Assembly: GCA_027186245.1 (NCBI GenBank)
Contig: CP114496.1
Location: forward strand, 9,636,001-9,700,000
Source: Coriaria nepalensis
Lineage: Eukaryota > Streptophyta > Magnoliopsida > Cucurbitales > Coriariaceae
Direction of reading: 5' to 3'
DNA: 64,000 nucleotides
The position numbers and the translations under genes are program-made. A model generated the notes under the pieces. It ran no database searches and was not told where the DNA came from. It saw only the letters and a program-made list of their open reading frames with translations. Of this stretch, positions 51,006 through 63,167 are shown piece by piece. How positions within the stretch are numbered: position 1 is the stretch's first letter; the number at the start of each line of letters is the position of its first letter.

Positions 51006-52338
51006 ATGGGATCTAATGAAGCTCATGGGGAAACAGAACGAAGCACTAATCATGATAGTTCCATACGAGTGAGCAGTCTGTCCTTCATGGTAGTTTCATA
51101 CTAATCACTATTTCAGCGATTATTATTATTATTTCTTTGTTTTGCCATAGTATGAATCACAGCTTGATGACAAATCAAAGGAACTAAAAGTAGTAGATGA
51201 ATGGCTTCCGATAACATCCTCGAGAAATGCAAAATGGTGGTACTCGGCTTCCACAATGTTACCGCCATGGTCGGTGCAGGTGTTCTCAGTCTTCCTAATG
51301 CCATGGCCAGTCATGGATGGTAATTCTGCATGTTTGTTGTTTTTATATATTATATGCTTAGTTTGTTTTCCATTTGGTTGCTATTCGATTAGCTCAAAAC
51401 TAATCGAGTCGGGTACTTAATTAATCTCAGGGGGGCAGGAGTAGTGATTCTAATCCTATCATGGATAGTCACATTCTACATACTGTAGCAGATGGTACAG
51501 ATGCATGAAATGGTTCAGGGGAGGCGATTCGATAAATATCATGAACTCCGCCAACATGCGTTTGGCAAGAAACTGGGGCTCTATATTGTGGTTCCTCAAC
51601 AGCTTATTGTTGAAGCTGGTGTCAATACTATTTATATGGTGACTGGTGGGCAATCCTTAAAGAAGTTCCACGACACTGTTTGCCCTGATTGCAAGAGCAT
51701 CAAGCTTAGTTACTTCATCATGATCTTTGCTTCTGTTCACTTTGTCCTCTCTCATCTCCCTAACTTCAACTCGAGCGTCTCATTGGTCGCTGCCGTCATG
51801 TCTTTGAGGTTTGTTTTCCTAAGTGTAGCTACTTATGAGTTCTCTGTTTAAAACCTTATTATGACGAATATATAAGGCTTTTTCGATCACTTTCTCTAAC
51901 ATAAGGTATACTGTGAAAAATTGCAGTTCCTCTAAAATAGCTTGGGGAGCTTCGGTTGACAAAGGAAAGCAACCAAACATACAATATGGTTACAAGTCTG
52001 GTTCAACATCAGGAACAGTGTTCAACTTCTTGGCGGCATCAGGTGACACGGCATTTGCTTATGCCGGTCACAATGTGGTGTTGGAGATCCAAGCAACGAT
52101 CCCCTCCACCCCTGAACAGCCATCTAAGATTCCTATGTGGCGAGGAGTCATCGTGGTGTATATTGTAGCGGCTCTTTCCTATTTTCCGGTTGCTCTTCTT
52201 GGGGTTTGGATGTTTGGAAACTCTGTTGATGATGATATTCTCATTTCGTTGGAGAAACCCGCTTGGCTTATAATGGCTAACATGTTTGTGGCTGTCGATA
52301 TACAAACCGAACTTCTTCGGTTTGTATTGGTGGACTAA
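51006..52338 (+). pseudogene. LHT1: LHT1-like amino acid transporter pseudogene (frameshift, nonsense, 3' truncation)
   Basis: LHT transporters are plasma-membrane proton symporters for lysine, histidine and other amino acids. Exon 1 reads MGSNEAHGETERSTNHDSS. Exon 2 gives [20 protein letters not shown], then loses one T near 51248-51250; the next frame restores [20 protein letters not shown]. The following exon has TAG at 51486-51488 where the family has tryptophan before QMVQMHEMV. Later parts are well kept: YHELRQHAFGKKLGLYIVVP, GGQSLKKFHDTVCPDCKS, FAYAGHNVVLEIQATIPSTP, WMFGNSVDDDILISLEKPAW. After LIMANMFVAVD the similarity ends, with a stop at 52336-52338. About a third of the transporter, including the last membrane spans, is missing. 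This is a non-functional copy. Confidence 0.88.
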
Positions 52339-53071
52339 TTGGGTATGTGTTAAGATCCTCCGTATGTATCTCGAAATATAAGTTACATTGCTGAAAACTT
52401 ACTGAAAGAAACATTGTGAGTTACAACTATACTGGTTTTTTTACATAACCAGTCCTCTTATAATCACAATACTTACCCTAAAATCTACTCTCCCAACAAT
52501 AATCCTGCAGAACTACCCACTGATGACAGACAAAATACATCATCACTAAGCTAACTAAATCCAACAACTCACAGGTAATATTTAATTTCCCTTTTTACCC
52601 GTCTTAGTAAAAGTGTACCTTATTAGGAGTCTATCAATACTCCCCTCCAATGAGTCACCTTATAAGTCATTATTAGGTGGTCCGACAGATTATCCACTCC
52701 TGGATTATCTTAAAACTTAACGCATTACATAATCCTTGTAATCTTACCTTTGATTTGTGCTATGGAATACCTTTATTGATTTCTACAATTCAATTCAATT
52801 CAACTGTAAACCGATTTGTTCCCCTTTTGGCAATGTTTACACAAATAGAATATTTGATTCCTCGTAGCAACTACAGTTGTATCTCACAAGTTGAAAATAT
52901 CTACAAATAACATGTGTGCACTACAAAGAAGGCGAACAAAATGGTTCTACAAATAGAAGGAGCTCATACCAAAAGAAAGGAGTACTCAGGGGGGAGGCAA
53001 AACATATTCCATTCTTTTACTTGATGATTCATTCAGACAGTACAGTAGAAAAGACAGAATAATAATATAAC
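52339..53071. other. Spacer after the truncated LHT1 copy
   Basis: No gene. The sequence from about 52340 replaces the lost LHT1 3' half and may derive from an insertion or deletion junction, but I found no LTR ends, target duplication or coding remnant. The right end is the GTE 3' UTR. Confidence 0.4.
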
Positions 53072-56000
53072 TTAATCAATTTCTCCCTCCTCTACATCGT
53101 TTACAGAATTTGGAACAGAAGGAGGCTCAACTTCCTCATCCTCTTCATCATCTTTCATGTACAACCCAAGTTGTTCCAACGGATTGCTTCCAAATTTGAA
53201 ACTACCCAATTCGTCTTGTGAGTGATCCGGGCTCGTCTCATCTACAGAGCTCGGTAACTGCTCAGCTGGTACTTTCCTAAGCATTTCCAGGTCTTCTAGA
53301 AACCGGGAATTTTCATTGATATCCACAGTTTTCTCCATCTATATAAATTTCCAATTAGAACCCAGAAAACAAAGAAGGGGCATCACCCTGATTTTCCAGA
53401 TATAATGATGTTTTCTGTTACCTGAAGCAATGCTTGCCTTGCCGCTTCCCTAGCAAGCTCCCTCTTCTGTCTAGCCTCAGCAGCAGCTTCTGCTTCAGCT
53501 TGCCTTCGTGCATCCTCTGCTGCCTTGGCTTCTGCTTGCAATCGGGCTTTTTCTGGTTGTACATTTGCAAAGTTGTTCTACATGTTAATATTATACGTAT
53601 ACATTCATCCAAAATAATAATTCGGTGCGTTTGTTTTAGCATTTCACACTCCAGTTTAAGTTTAAAATCCAGTTTAGGCCCAAAAAAACTCCAGCTTGTA
53701 CCAAAGGCATAGTGAGAAAATGCAAAACCCAGTTTCCACAAACTCTAGTTTGTACATACTGCAGTTTCAAATGCGGAACCAAACACACCGGCGATATTAA
53801 AATTGAAGTTAATTTCACAACCTTTCCTCCGCTGAAGTTCTAGTTCCTCCCTCTCCCGTCGAAGTTTCTCGGGATCCCCCTTCTCACCCTGGCTCAGCCA
53901 CAGAAACGTTTCATCTCACAAGTCCAGAGAAATACTCTGGTATATTAAATAGCCTTAGATTAGTAAAAGCACCTGTGTCAGCGTCTTTTCTCGAGCCCTT
54001 AGGATAGTATCGGCAAAACGGTTTTTCAATAGAGCAGCCCTGTAACGTTTTTCAGGGGATACCTGCCTCTCGGTTGCAGCACTATCCTCCCCTACAATGA
54101 TTAACAGGTCATATCTTCGAAGTTACTTCGAAACTAACAGAGTAACCTTCTTCCACTATTCTTTAACTTACCATCTTGATTGAAATCTGACTCGACAGAG
54201 CTTGGCTTGTACTGCGAAGTAAGCTCAACTTGATCCAACCCGCTAATGGATTCTACAAAAAAACCCATGTATAAGCAGGCAATATTGAAGAGGTAAAAGA
54301 ACAGCAATAATGAAGGCTCTATGTTTAAAAAGCCTTTCTTGACAAAGTAAGTGGTATATTTATTAGAAAGTGATATTCCACAAGGACCAAGGGAATTGAT
54401 GGTCCTTGGGGAAATATAATAACCTTAAGCAGGATTTAACAGGGTACTAAGAGCTATTACCGAAAAAATAAAAATCAACATAACAACTCACGATTTCTTT
54501 CAAGGGGATCCTCTCCGATAGTCTTTTCTTCAAATTGGGCATCAGTACCAGGTATCTCTGGAACCTGAAGAAGAGTATAGAGCAATTAGCTATGACTCAC
54601 ATACAACGTTCTTCATAAACTGAATACCAGCATTAAAGGCATGATAATGAGTCAACAATATGCCAACAGAAGGTATATAGTAAACTCAGAATCATCAAAT
54701 ACCTTGTTCACTTTTACTGGACTTGAAAGTTTTTCACTGTCTGATGCACTCTCAGAAGAATTGCTAGAATCTGAATCTGCAGAACATTCACAACTAAGAA
54801 CTACAAAAGGACATATAAAATTCGGACACACCTAATAAAATCTCAGCTATAAAACACCAGAAAACTATGGACACTAATCGAAAATTTGACCAGCCACTTA
54901 AAAGGCCAGGGTTGATACAATTACCATTTCTAAGGGCTGCATCCTTCTCTATCTCAACAGGAGGGTAGCTTGAAACAGGAGGCTCATTTTCACCAATGTC
55001 AACATCTTCATCAATTGGATCACTCCCTACCAGAGCACAAAATGTGAGGAAGTTGGCTCAAAGATACTCCTAACAGAATAAGTGTCAGATTCACAATTGC
55101 AACCAACTAGTTGGGAATGTCACCTTTACAAGGCGGCATAGAAGAATTGCTCAATCCAGACTCATGTTTCAGCTGTGAAAGAGAAAAGAAAAAACAGGAG
55201 TGTTGCTGTTATTCAAACATTTAAGAAAATGGACAACAGTTCATGCTCATACTTGGATGAAAGGGGAGTAAACTAATACCTCTATCTCACAAGGTTCGGA
55301 TCTTGTATTGTCCTTCTGTTTTTCCAGCATATATTCATCTAGAAGCTTCCGCAATTTGAACAATGTATCATTACAGAGATCATCAATATCAATTTCAATC
55401 TCATCGTCTCCACAGTCCTTTCCACCACTATTGTGCTCCCTCAAGAAATCAATGATGTGTAAAGGTATGTCTCCTAGCAAAGACTCCAATTCTCTGCCTA
55501 AGTTTTGCTTTTCCTTGTCGGACATTATACGCTTAGCAGGTACTGGAACAACTTCTAGGGGCACTGAAGTGAGTTTCCTCTTTTTTGATGGAAGCATTGG
55601 CTCTGCTGTTCCGAAATCTTCATGCGGGCCTGATTTTTCCGGTAGAAGATGGACTTCACCTTTTCGTAATTTCTTCTCAATAGCTTTCCATCTCACCTCG
55701 AAAAACTTACTGAGAGTATCAGCCATCACATGCACATCATTTCCAGGAGGGTTGTAAGTCATTGCATTAGAGAACGTAAGCCTCACATCAGCAAGAAACT
55801 CCAAAGGGCATGAGTAAGCTTTGGAAGCTAACTTGGTCTTTACTGTCCCCAAATCCATTGGCTGCTTGATGATGGTGAAATAATCAGGAATATTCAGTTT
55901 TACAACATCAACAGGGGTCTTGAAAACCCAAGCATGTTGATGTGACATCAATCGTTTTAACAGGGTGTCACACTGTTTCATCACAATTACACTAGCAGTG

Positions 56001-56518
56001 CTAGATGATGAAGGCGGTAGCGCAGACTCAAACCTTCCAGAAGTACCTCTATGGCTTCCATTCCCCTTTTTATGACCCAGAGGGTTTACTTTCTTCCCTG
56101 GGCCAGGAGGCAGAACTGATGTTTTCTTGAAATTCTCAACCTGCAGCCCATTTTGCCCATAGCTACAGCTAAGAATATCACTTGAAGTTGGCACTGTGAC
56201 GCCATTTATTCTATGTGATTGAACTTTCTTTTGAAGGATACGAATCTGTTCAAGTTCCATACGCAACCTATGAACCAAATCTTCCTTTTCGGACAGTGAC
56301 ATTTTTGACAAGGAAAGAACTTGAGTAGGTACATCAAAAGCAGTGCTATAGTTGGAGTTTAAACTAATACATTTCCTTGATGGGGCATTAGAATCCTCTG
56401 AAGCAGTGATTTCAGCATCTATTCTTCCTGAGCTACCAGACCCCTCTGATTCACCCATCATCTCAACCGCCTTACTATAGAACCCTCCAGGAAATCTTTC
56501 ATTTTTAGCCATCACCAT
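53072..56518 (-). CDS. GTE8: GTE8-like global transcription factor (bromodomain-NET protein)
   Basis: About eleven exons on the minus strand. The large exon (about 55280-56518) gives a start near [20 protein letters not shown], then [14 protein letters not shown], the bromodomain ([60 protein letters not shown]) and a NET domain ([40 protein letters not shown]). Following exons at about 55124-55172, 54925-55024, 54702-54778, 54491-54575, 54173-54254, 53973-54092, 53823-53891, 53422-53552 and 53072-53338 encode an acidic-serine stretch, [20 protein letters not shown], a long Lys/Glu/Ala-rich coiled coil ([20 protein letters not shown]), and the end [15 protein letters not shown]. This matches the GTE8/10/11 group, BET-type readers of acetylated histones. 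The first ATG is at 56518 (a second at 56512). No lesion is seen. Confidence 0.9.
53623..53790. mobile_element. MITE-like insertion in a GTE8 intron
   Basis: The two ends of this 168-base segment are inverted repeats. The left end begins CGGTGCGTTTGTTTTAGCAT and the complement of the right end begins CGGTGTGTTTGGTTCCGCAT; about 25 of the first 32 positions agree. It lies wholly inside the intron between the exons at 53552 and 53823. Small size, no coding capacity and terminal inverted repeats fit a non-autonomous DNA transposon. I could not settle the target duplication, so the superfamily is open (the TGTTTGG end is seen in several). Confidence 0.65.
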
Positions 56519-57530
56519 TTCCAACTGTTTAACTAACGACTAGTTCTTGAGGCAATCGCATCAAATTGCTCTAAGACCACAATCTCCTCTTTAACATTTG
56601 TTCATGTACCACTGCAATATGCCAACCATGCAAGTTAAAGACCGTCTACTTTACTAGCACTTCCTCACAAAAGGTTCATAAACAACTCAAATTGTCAAAA
56701 AAAAGTCTTCCTAATAAGGCTTCTCAGTGAAAATTGCAAACAATTTTCGCTTAAGAGCAGCAGCTTGAAGTACTCAGCTGATACCCACCCCTTTTTAGTT
56801 CACTAAATGCAATGAATAAAACCAGCATAATACAAAATCATTGGAATTTTTGTTTTTATTTTTTAACCAGATCGTGATTTTCCCAGCAACCTGGAGAAGG
56901 AAAATCAAATAGCTAAGATCACAGAAAATTCGCTCTTTTACACTAAAAATTCAAGTGAAGGTCTTATGATTATTAAAAAGAAAGGCATATAGGACAGAAT
57001 CAACTAGGGTTTGAGACACAGTACTACTTACTCTTCGGAAAGCTCCAACCCAACAGGATTGATACAAATTTAAGAGAAAATTGAAACTTACCTAAAGCCC
57101 TAAGAACAAATTACCCGTAAAATCCAGGCTGCCCGCCAAATTCCAATTTCCCGCCTTGCAACGATAATTACAAAGCAAACTCGCACGGATACGAATTCCC
57201 CAGCATAAAAACAAACTATGCCGATTAATTACGAAGCACAAATCCGACTTATCTCGAAGAATAATGCCGGAAAAAGAGGTGGAATCTCTGTGATAACTGA
57301 GAGAGGAGATATAACGTGAAAGGAGCTAAAACCCTAGACAGGGAGGCTGAATCTCGGCCGCAATCTGAATCCACTAGCAGAGCCACTCGACGAGAGGAAG
57401 ACGAAGAAAGACCTGAACAGCTCGCTATCGAGCAAGGAGAGAGAAATAAGGAGAGAGAGAGAAATAAGGCGAGTAGACTTCCTTCTATAAGGCCACCGCC
57501 CTCAATTTTTTCTATTTTCGATGAGTAATT
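56519..57530 (-). other. 5' leader region of GTE8, probably with a leader intron
   Basis: No coding frame on the minus strand. A plus-strand frame at 57316-57528 (rich in Glu/Arg) is most likely the antisense of the purine/pyrimidine-rich leader and promoter. The spacing from 56518 to the pyrimidine-rich leader suggests one or two 5' UTR introns, common in GTE genes. Confidence 0.4.
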
Positions 57531-59347
57531 CGGAGCATTGGATCTTGGGGTCCAAGTGATCGAGCGGATAAGAGAGACCTATATGTGCCATCTGTTGGAT
57601 TAAATCTGACGGAGGAGATGCTACAAGCTTAGATCTCTCTTTTTTTATTTTTTTTTTTATTTTTTTTTTCTGGTTACTTCTTGTGTAATTAAGCAGCTTA
57701 TGTTTATCAGTTTATCAGTTTATGTCCGATTTGTTCATTTTTCGAAGATTAATAAAGAACTTTTAGCTGTCTTTGAGCTAAATTCACTGCAGAAATTAAC
57801 CTTAAATCTCCCGTACTCAATATTAATTAGTGTCGGGGAACTTACTACATGTCGCATAAACATTTCTTCAATCATCTCATGTCGCATTCACCAATCTAAA
57901 TATATTATTGACGCTAAAATACGCTCTCACAGCACATCAATTAATCCGTACTTGCATAATAGAGAAGACACTAAGACAAGTTAGAAATTATCACTTACAA
58001 TCACCCTTAGATATCTAACTTAGTAATATGATCGAAGAAAATAATCCATTAAGTGATAGGAATTATGAATTTGTGAGCATATACCATAAGAGCCTCATAA
58101 ATGAGATATTTATAGAGATTATTTGATACATTTTTTCTGAAGTGGAACTCTTAATTTGGTAGAGTTTGAAGATTCTCTAATTTGGAGGCAAATTTTTGAT
58201 CTCATGGAGAATGGATCAAATCATCTCTCACGAGACGACCCTGAGCCTATTATGTTCTGAACCTCTTAGGCGATGCCTTCAGTAACCCCTTAGGCTAATA
58301 AGCGTTATGCCTTACAGGCATATTGCCTTATCTCATTTTTGAGCTCATAAGTCTCTCTAATCATGGCATGGACTCAAGTCATCGTTGAGAGTGACATTTT
58401 CATAAATATCTCATGAAGTATATTATGAATAGTATTTTTGTAAATATTTCTTGAATGATATTTTTGACCCAACATTCAATCCTTTGGCACAAGTCGATGT
58501 GGCACATCGGGTCATGACATAATTTTTATTCGTGTCCTTGCAAATTGATCAACTAGAAGTCATTAGAGCTCGAGCTTTTTTATTAGTTGATATTCTTTCT
58601 TTTCTCTCCTTCTTGCATCATTTCCTTTCTTTCTAGACAATTCATTAGCTTTGTTAATCATGAATCTTCCTCGACCCGCAAATGGCTCTTCTTGCACGAT
58701 GTTGATTATGCACTCCTTTGTTGCTCTTTCGACTATGGGCACTCCTTAAGGTGTGAAATTTATTCTTTTCTCGCTTGGACAAACTAGAATGCTTGACCTT
58801 TTAGGTGCAAACTTAAGTGAGGATGAAGAGCTGTTAATAAATGAAGAGTCTCTTGTGGGCGAAGAGGAGCTCCTGGCGGGTGAAGAGTCCCACATTCAGC
58901 CTGGTCTTGAAACTAATCAATTTGTATTTAAAGTTGAATAAGCTTATTGGCCTCTTCGTGGTCGAGGTATGATGAGGCCTTTATGGTTAAAGGACAATTT
59001 GTATAGATATATCAGGACTAAGATTGTTTTACTGAGGGTTGAAGTAGATTCCTCACCTTTGTAAGTTGTATGTCCTTTTAATCTAGTCCACCTTATTTGT
59101 TATTTTCCTCATGTCGTCTCTTTTGAATGCATTTTTCCTCCTTTCCGAGACTCGGCATAAATGGAAGCGTGAACGGTGGGGAAAGGGTTATAGCGGGGGC
59201 GACTCCCTTCATGCCTAACGGCTGGTATATGGTGAAGCCCCTTGATCCTTTGGTTTGAGATGTCTCTTTTATGGACCTTACATGTCGGATGGATGTCTTT
59301 GAATTTTTTTACGAAATGGATGTTATGAATATATATATATATATACA
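57531..59347. other. Gene-poor spacer before the minisatellite block
   Basis: Thymine tract at 57637-57670, then low-information sequence with no conserved protein on either strand. Wording such as GGGTGCC/GAGGTC that characterises the next block starts to appear near its right end. It may be part of the same degenerate repeat element. Confidence 0.4.
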
Positions 59348-60190
59348 TATATTATTTTTTTAGCACCTTGGTGTGCTGAGACATCTTTTGGAGCGCTACA
59401 TCACAATGAAGTCTTTTTCTTTTTGCACCTTGTGCCGAGACATCTTTTACGGTGTCTCATCATATTGAGGTCTTTTTCTTATTGCACCTCCCGTGCTAAG
59501 GTGTCTTTTAGGGTGCCTCGTCATGGTGAGGTTCTTTTTTTTTTTCATTTTTGTGCCTCGGCATCAAAACGTCGTATAAGTTGCCTCATCATGATAAAGT
59601 CTTTTTCCTTTTGCGTCTTGGCGTGTGAAGGCGTCTTCTAGGGTGCCACATCATGATGAGGTCTTTTTTCCTTTTTGCGCCTCGACGTGCTAATGCATCT
59701 TTTAGAGTGTCTCATCAGTGTGAGGTCTTTTTTATTTCCGCACCTTGACATGCCAAGATGTCTTTTAGGATGCCTCATCATGGTGAGGTATTTTTCTTTT
59801 TATGCATAGGCATGCCGAGGGGTCTTTTAGGGTGCCTTATCATAGTGAGGTATTTTTCTTTTTCGGGCTTTAGTATGCCAAAGCATCTTATAGTGAGGTA
59901 TTTTTCCTTTTTACGTATCGACGTGCCAATACATCTTTTAGATGTCTCATCATGTGATGTCTTTTTTTCCTTTTGCGCGTTGGTGTGCCAAAACGTCTTT
60001 TGAAATGCCTCATCATGGTGAAATCTTTTTTTTTACGCCTCGGCATGCTGAGATATTTTGTAGGTTGCCTCATCATAGTGAAGTCTTTTTCATTTTTGCA
60101 CTTCGACATGTCAATGTGTCTTTTGGGTGCCTCAACATGTTGAGGTATTCTCCATCTTTTTGCATCTCGGTATACTGAGGCGTGCCCGTA
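59348..60190. repeat. Minisatellite A, unit of roughly 60 bases
   Basis: About a dozen degenerate tandem copies. Each unit has the order GCACCTCGGC-TGCCGAGAC, GTCTTTTAGGGTGCCTC, ATCATGGTGAGGTC, then TTTTTCTTTTT. The copies are separated by the T-rich part. Translated frames give short repeated motifs such as MPHHGEVFFF, which are by-products of the repeat and not a protein family. Divergence between copies is high, so the array is old. Confidence 0.85.
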
Positions 60191-60819
60191 CTGAGGACTG
60201 ATCAGGTCTCTTCATCTTTATTCTTCTCGGTTGATATTTATACTGAGTGTTTTGCCTAAGGATCTACATGGATTCCTTTTCACTACTTTGTCTTTGAGAT
60301 CTCTTTGACCACTATTTGTTATGAGGCTAAACTAAGTTCATTGACCTTGGCCTAAGCCCTTTTATAGCCTTGTAGTCTTCTTAATTTTTTTGACTCGGAT
60401 TCTTTTGATGAGGGTATGCCTCTTTTTATTGTAACTGCCGAGGCCTCATTCTTATGTATTATTATTATTTTTTTGGATTACTTTATTGTAGCACCTTGTC
60501 GACTTTCTTGTTTTCGACTTTCGACGAACATTGTTATTGCTTTCTCCTTTTACTTTTTGCCGTATAATTTTTAACTTTCGGCGAGTTAAATGTTATCTTT
60601 GAATTGAATATTGTTTTCCATTTATGGCTTTTTAGGTGTCATAGATACTTGTGTGATCTCTTTGCCATCAAAAACTTAGCCTAAGTTATTGATTACTTAG
60701 GCTACTTTTTTTTGTCGCTTGAGCATAAATGAGTCTTTATCAATAGGGGGGGGGGGGGATGTATCCTTTCCCTCTTCTTCTTTTTTGTTGTTTGGAGATT
60801 GGTCATTAAGATCGTTTGA
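60191..60819. other. Non-repetitive interval within the minisatellite block
   Basis: About 630 bases with no gene. A guanine run of about eleven lies at 60747-60757. The sequence shares the GAGGTC/GCCGAGG vocabulary with its flanks and may be degenerate array. Confidence 0.4.
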
Positions 60820-61165
60820 GGGTCTCGGGGTGTGCCGACATTTATATGTTGCCTTAGCATGTGCTGAGGTCTTGATGGTGTCTTAGTGTGTGTTGAGGTC
60901 ATGAGGGTGCCTCAGCGTTCAGAAAGGTCTTAAGGGTGTCTGGCATATGCTAAGGCCTTGGAGGTGTCTCAGCACACACTGAAGTCTTTATGGTGCCTTG
61001 GCGCGCACCGAGATCTTAGGAGTGCCTCAGCTTGTGCCAAGGTCTCAGGGCTGCTCGGCTTTATGTTGAGGTTTTGAGGTGTCTCAGCATATGCCGAGGC
61101 CTTAGGGTGCTTCGATATGTTCCAAGGTCTTAGAGTGCCTTGGGGTGTGTCGATGTCTTTTTCGA
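60820..61165. repeat. Minisatellite B, unit of roughly 33 bases
   Basis: About ten degenerate copies of a unit like GGGTGCCTCAGCATGTG followed by CCGAGGTCTTGA. The words GTGCCTC, GCCGAGG and AGGTCTT are shared with array A, so the two probably come from one ancestral repeat with a different unit length. Confidence 0.8.
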
Positions 61166-61869
61166 TCTCGGCCAGTGGCCAAGACCTATGTGAGGTCCTG
61201 CCTCAGTTGAGAATTGATCATCTATCATTAGCTTTCTCGAACTATCACGGTCAAAATTTTTTGCCATGGAATCTATTAGATTATCTTATGGTATTTGTGA
61301 TTAAGCTCAACTAAGTTTCTCAATTTTTGGCCTGAGCTTTTTCTAAGGGCTGTGCAGCCTTCTAGCTCTTTTTCCGACTTAAGATATATTAGGTGAGGGC
61401 GTGCCTCTAGTGTGGCTGAAAAGCCTTATTTTCATGGCATCATGCAAGATTTTTATGAAATAAATCTTTCTAAAAAATTGTGTGAAGGAAAACATACTAA
61501 GTTTTTTGAATGATACTGAAAATTAGTTTGTCGATGAAACTAATAACTAAATTTGAAAAACTAAGGTGATACGATAAATTTTGACAATAGAGAATGGGGG
61601 GTCTCAAGGTAGTTGGTAAAAAAACCTTCAAATGCTCTACCTTCTATGTGTGTTCCAACATTCTTCCTTTGGTGTTTCAGAGCCAATAGGTAACCTCATA
61701 AGGCCCCTCCTAATTTTCTCATTTATCGGGTGGCAAGCTCTCTCCAAGCAAGTAGCTTTTAATTGAGGTCGTCCACTATTGTTGCTCAATTTGTAAGATA
61801 TATTCTATGGTAGCACTCATAACTTTATAGATACTCAATTTTGGGTTGCATTAAGAGTTTAACGGTTGG
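61166..61869. other. Interval between minisatellites B and C
   Basis: About 700 bases, no conserved protein. Text near 61690-61750 (CTCCTAATTTTCTC, GGGTGGCAAGCTCTCTCC) is unique-looking spacer. Confidence 0.4.
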
Positions 61870-62450
61870 TGTGGTGCCACATCGCCCCATGGCATATTGG
61901 TCAGCCTAGGTGCTAGGTAAGCATAGTTGGCCTAAGCAAGGTCGGTGTATGTGCTCAGTCTACATGGTTGGCCAAGGTGCTCAACTAGCATGGTCGGCCT
62001 AGGCTAGGTTTTTAGCCTATGTAGTGGACTTAGGTGCTCAACTACCATGGTAAGCATAAGAGCTTAGTTAGGCGAGGTTAGCTTAGGTGCTCAACTAGCA
62101 TAGTAGACTTAGGTGTTCGGCCGGTATGGTATGTCTAGGTGAGGTCAAGCTAGTTGCTTGGCCTACGTGGCCGACTTAGGCGAGGTCAGCTTAGGTGTTC
62201 GGCCTACTTAGGTGGCATAAGCGAGGCCAGCCTAGGTGCTCAAGCTATGTGGTCGATTGAAATGCTCGGACGGTATGGTCAGCTTAAGCACTCAGTCGGC
62301 GTGGTCGGCCTAAGCGAGGTCGGCCTAGGTGCTTTGCCTACATTGTCGACCTAGGTGCCTGACCTACTTAGTCAGCCTAGATGAGGTCGGCCTAAGTGCT
62401 TAGTCGGTGTTATCGACTTAAGCGGGGTCAGCCTAGGCTTTTAGCCATGA
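61870..62450. repeat. Minisatellite C, unit of roughly 22-45 bases
   Basis: A long array built from GTCGGCCTAGGTGCTC, GGCCTACGTGGTCG and GGCCTAAGCGAGGTC in changing order. Higher-order structure is likely, because the pair GTGCTCA-(ACTAGC/GCCTAC)-ATGGT returns about every 45 bases. GC content is clearly above the surrounding DNA. Confidence 0.85.
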
Positions 62451-62469
62451 GTATAAAGTCCATATTTTG

Positions 62470-62640
62470 GCCATATTTTTCACTTGGGGCCCTCGACGTG
62501 CTAAGTTCTTCTTAGTTACCTCGACGTGTATAGTTCTTCTCGGGTGTCTCGGCGGGCTGAGACCTTTTCGGGCTCCTTGGCATAGCGAGGCCTTCTTAGG
62601 CTCTTCGTCATGGCGAGACATTCTTTATGCCATGAGGATT
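62470..62640. repeat. Minisatellite D, short array related to A
   Basis: About five copies of a unit like CCTCGACGTGCTAAG-TTCTTCTT / CTCGGCGGGCTGAGACCTT. Shares CTCGGC, GCTGAGAC and GCGAGG with arrays A and B. Confidence 0.7.
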
Positions 62641-63167
62641 GGGCCAAGTCTCACAATAAAATTTTAATATTTCTTTGTTTGTTTACTTCTATTAAAATCT
62701 TATTTCGCATTACTTGATGAATCAAGTTGAATAATGAATCATTTTTTTTTAAATACATATCTTTGAATAAAATATAATAATCCATTTTATTACATTTTTA
62801 ACATATTTTAAAAATTTTATTATGATACTTCAATAATTTAATATAAATTAATTATTTCAAACTTTTTTTTTAAAAAAGTAACCAAATATATAATTTGTGG
62901 AAAGAAATCAAAATGAATTAATACTACTAATTTTTTATGCAACGAAATATATATAATAAAATTATAATTCTCATTTTTTCATGGAATCGAACCGAATGCC
63001 TCCAGCCGGTGACGCTTGGAAAGTAATTCGTAAAGACGAAATATTGCAGATTAAATAACATAAGAAACTTACAATATCACAATGCATATATATATACACA
63101 TATACATATATGGTCATCTCATTCTGAAATAACATATATATGTAGATGACTAGATGTAGTTTAAACT
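62641..63167. other. AT-rich spacer
   Basis: AT-rich low-complexity sequence at 62690-62960 and a TATATACACATATACATATA-like stretch near 63085-63112. No gene seen. Confidence 0.5.

Noticed and set aside
57316..57528. Glu/Arg-rich plus-strand frame
   Set aside because: Purine-rich antisense of the GTE8 leader and promoter; composition explains the open frame.
59423..60178. Several overlapping frames with repeated motifs (MPHHGEVFFF and similar)
   Set aside because: They arise from minisatellite A read in different frames, with no start context or conserved family.
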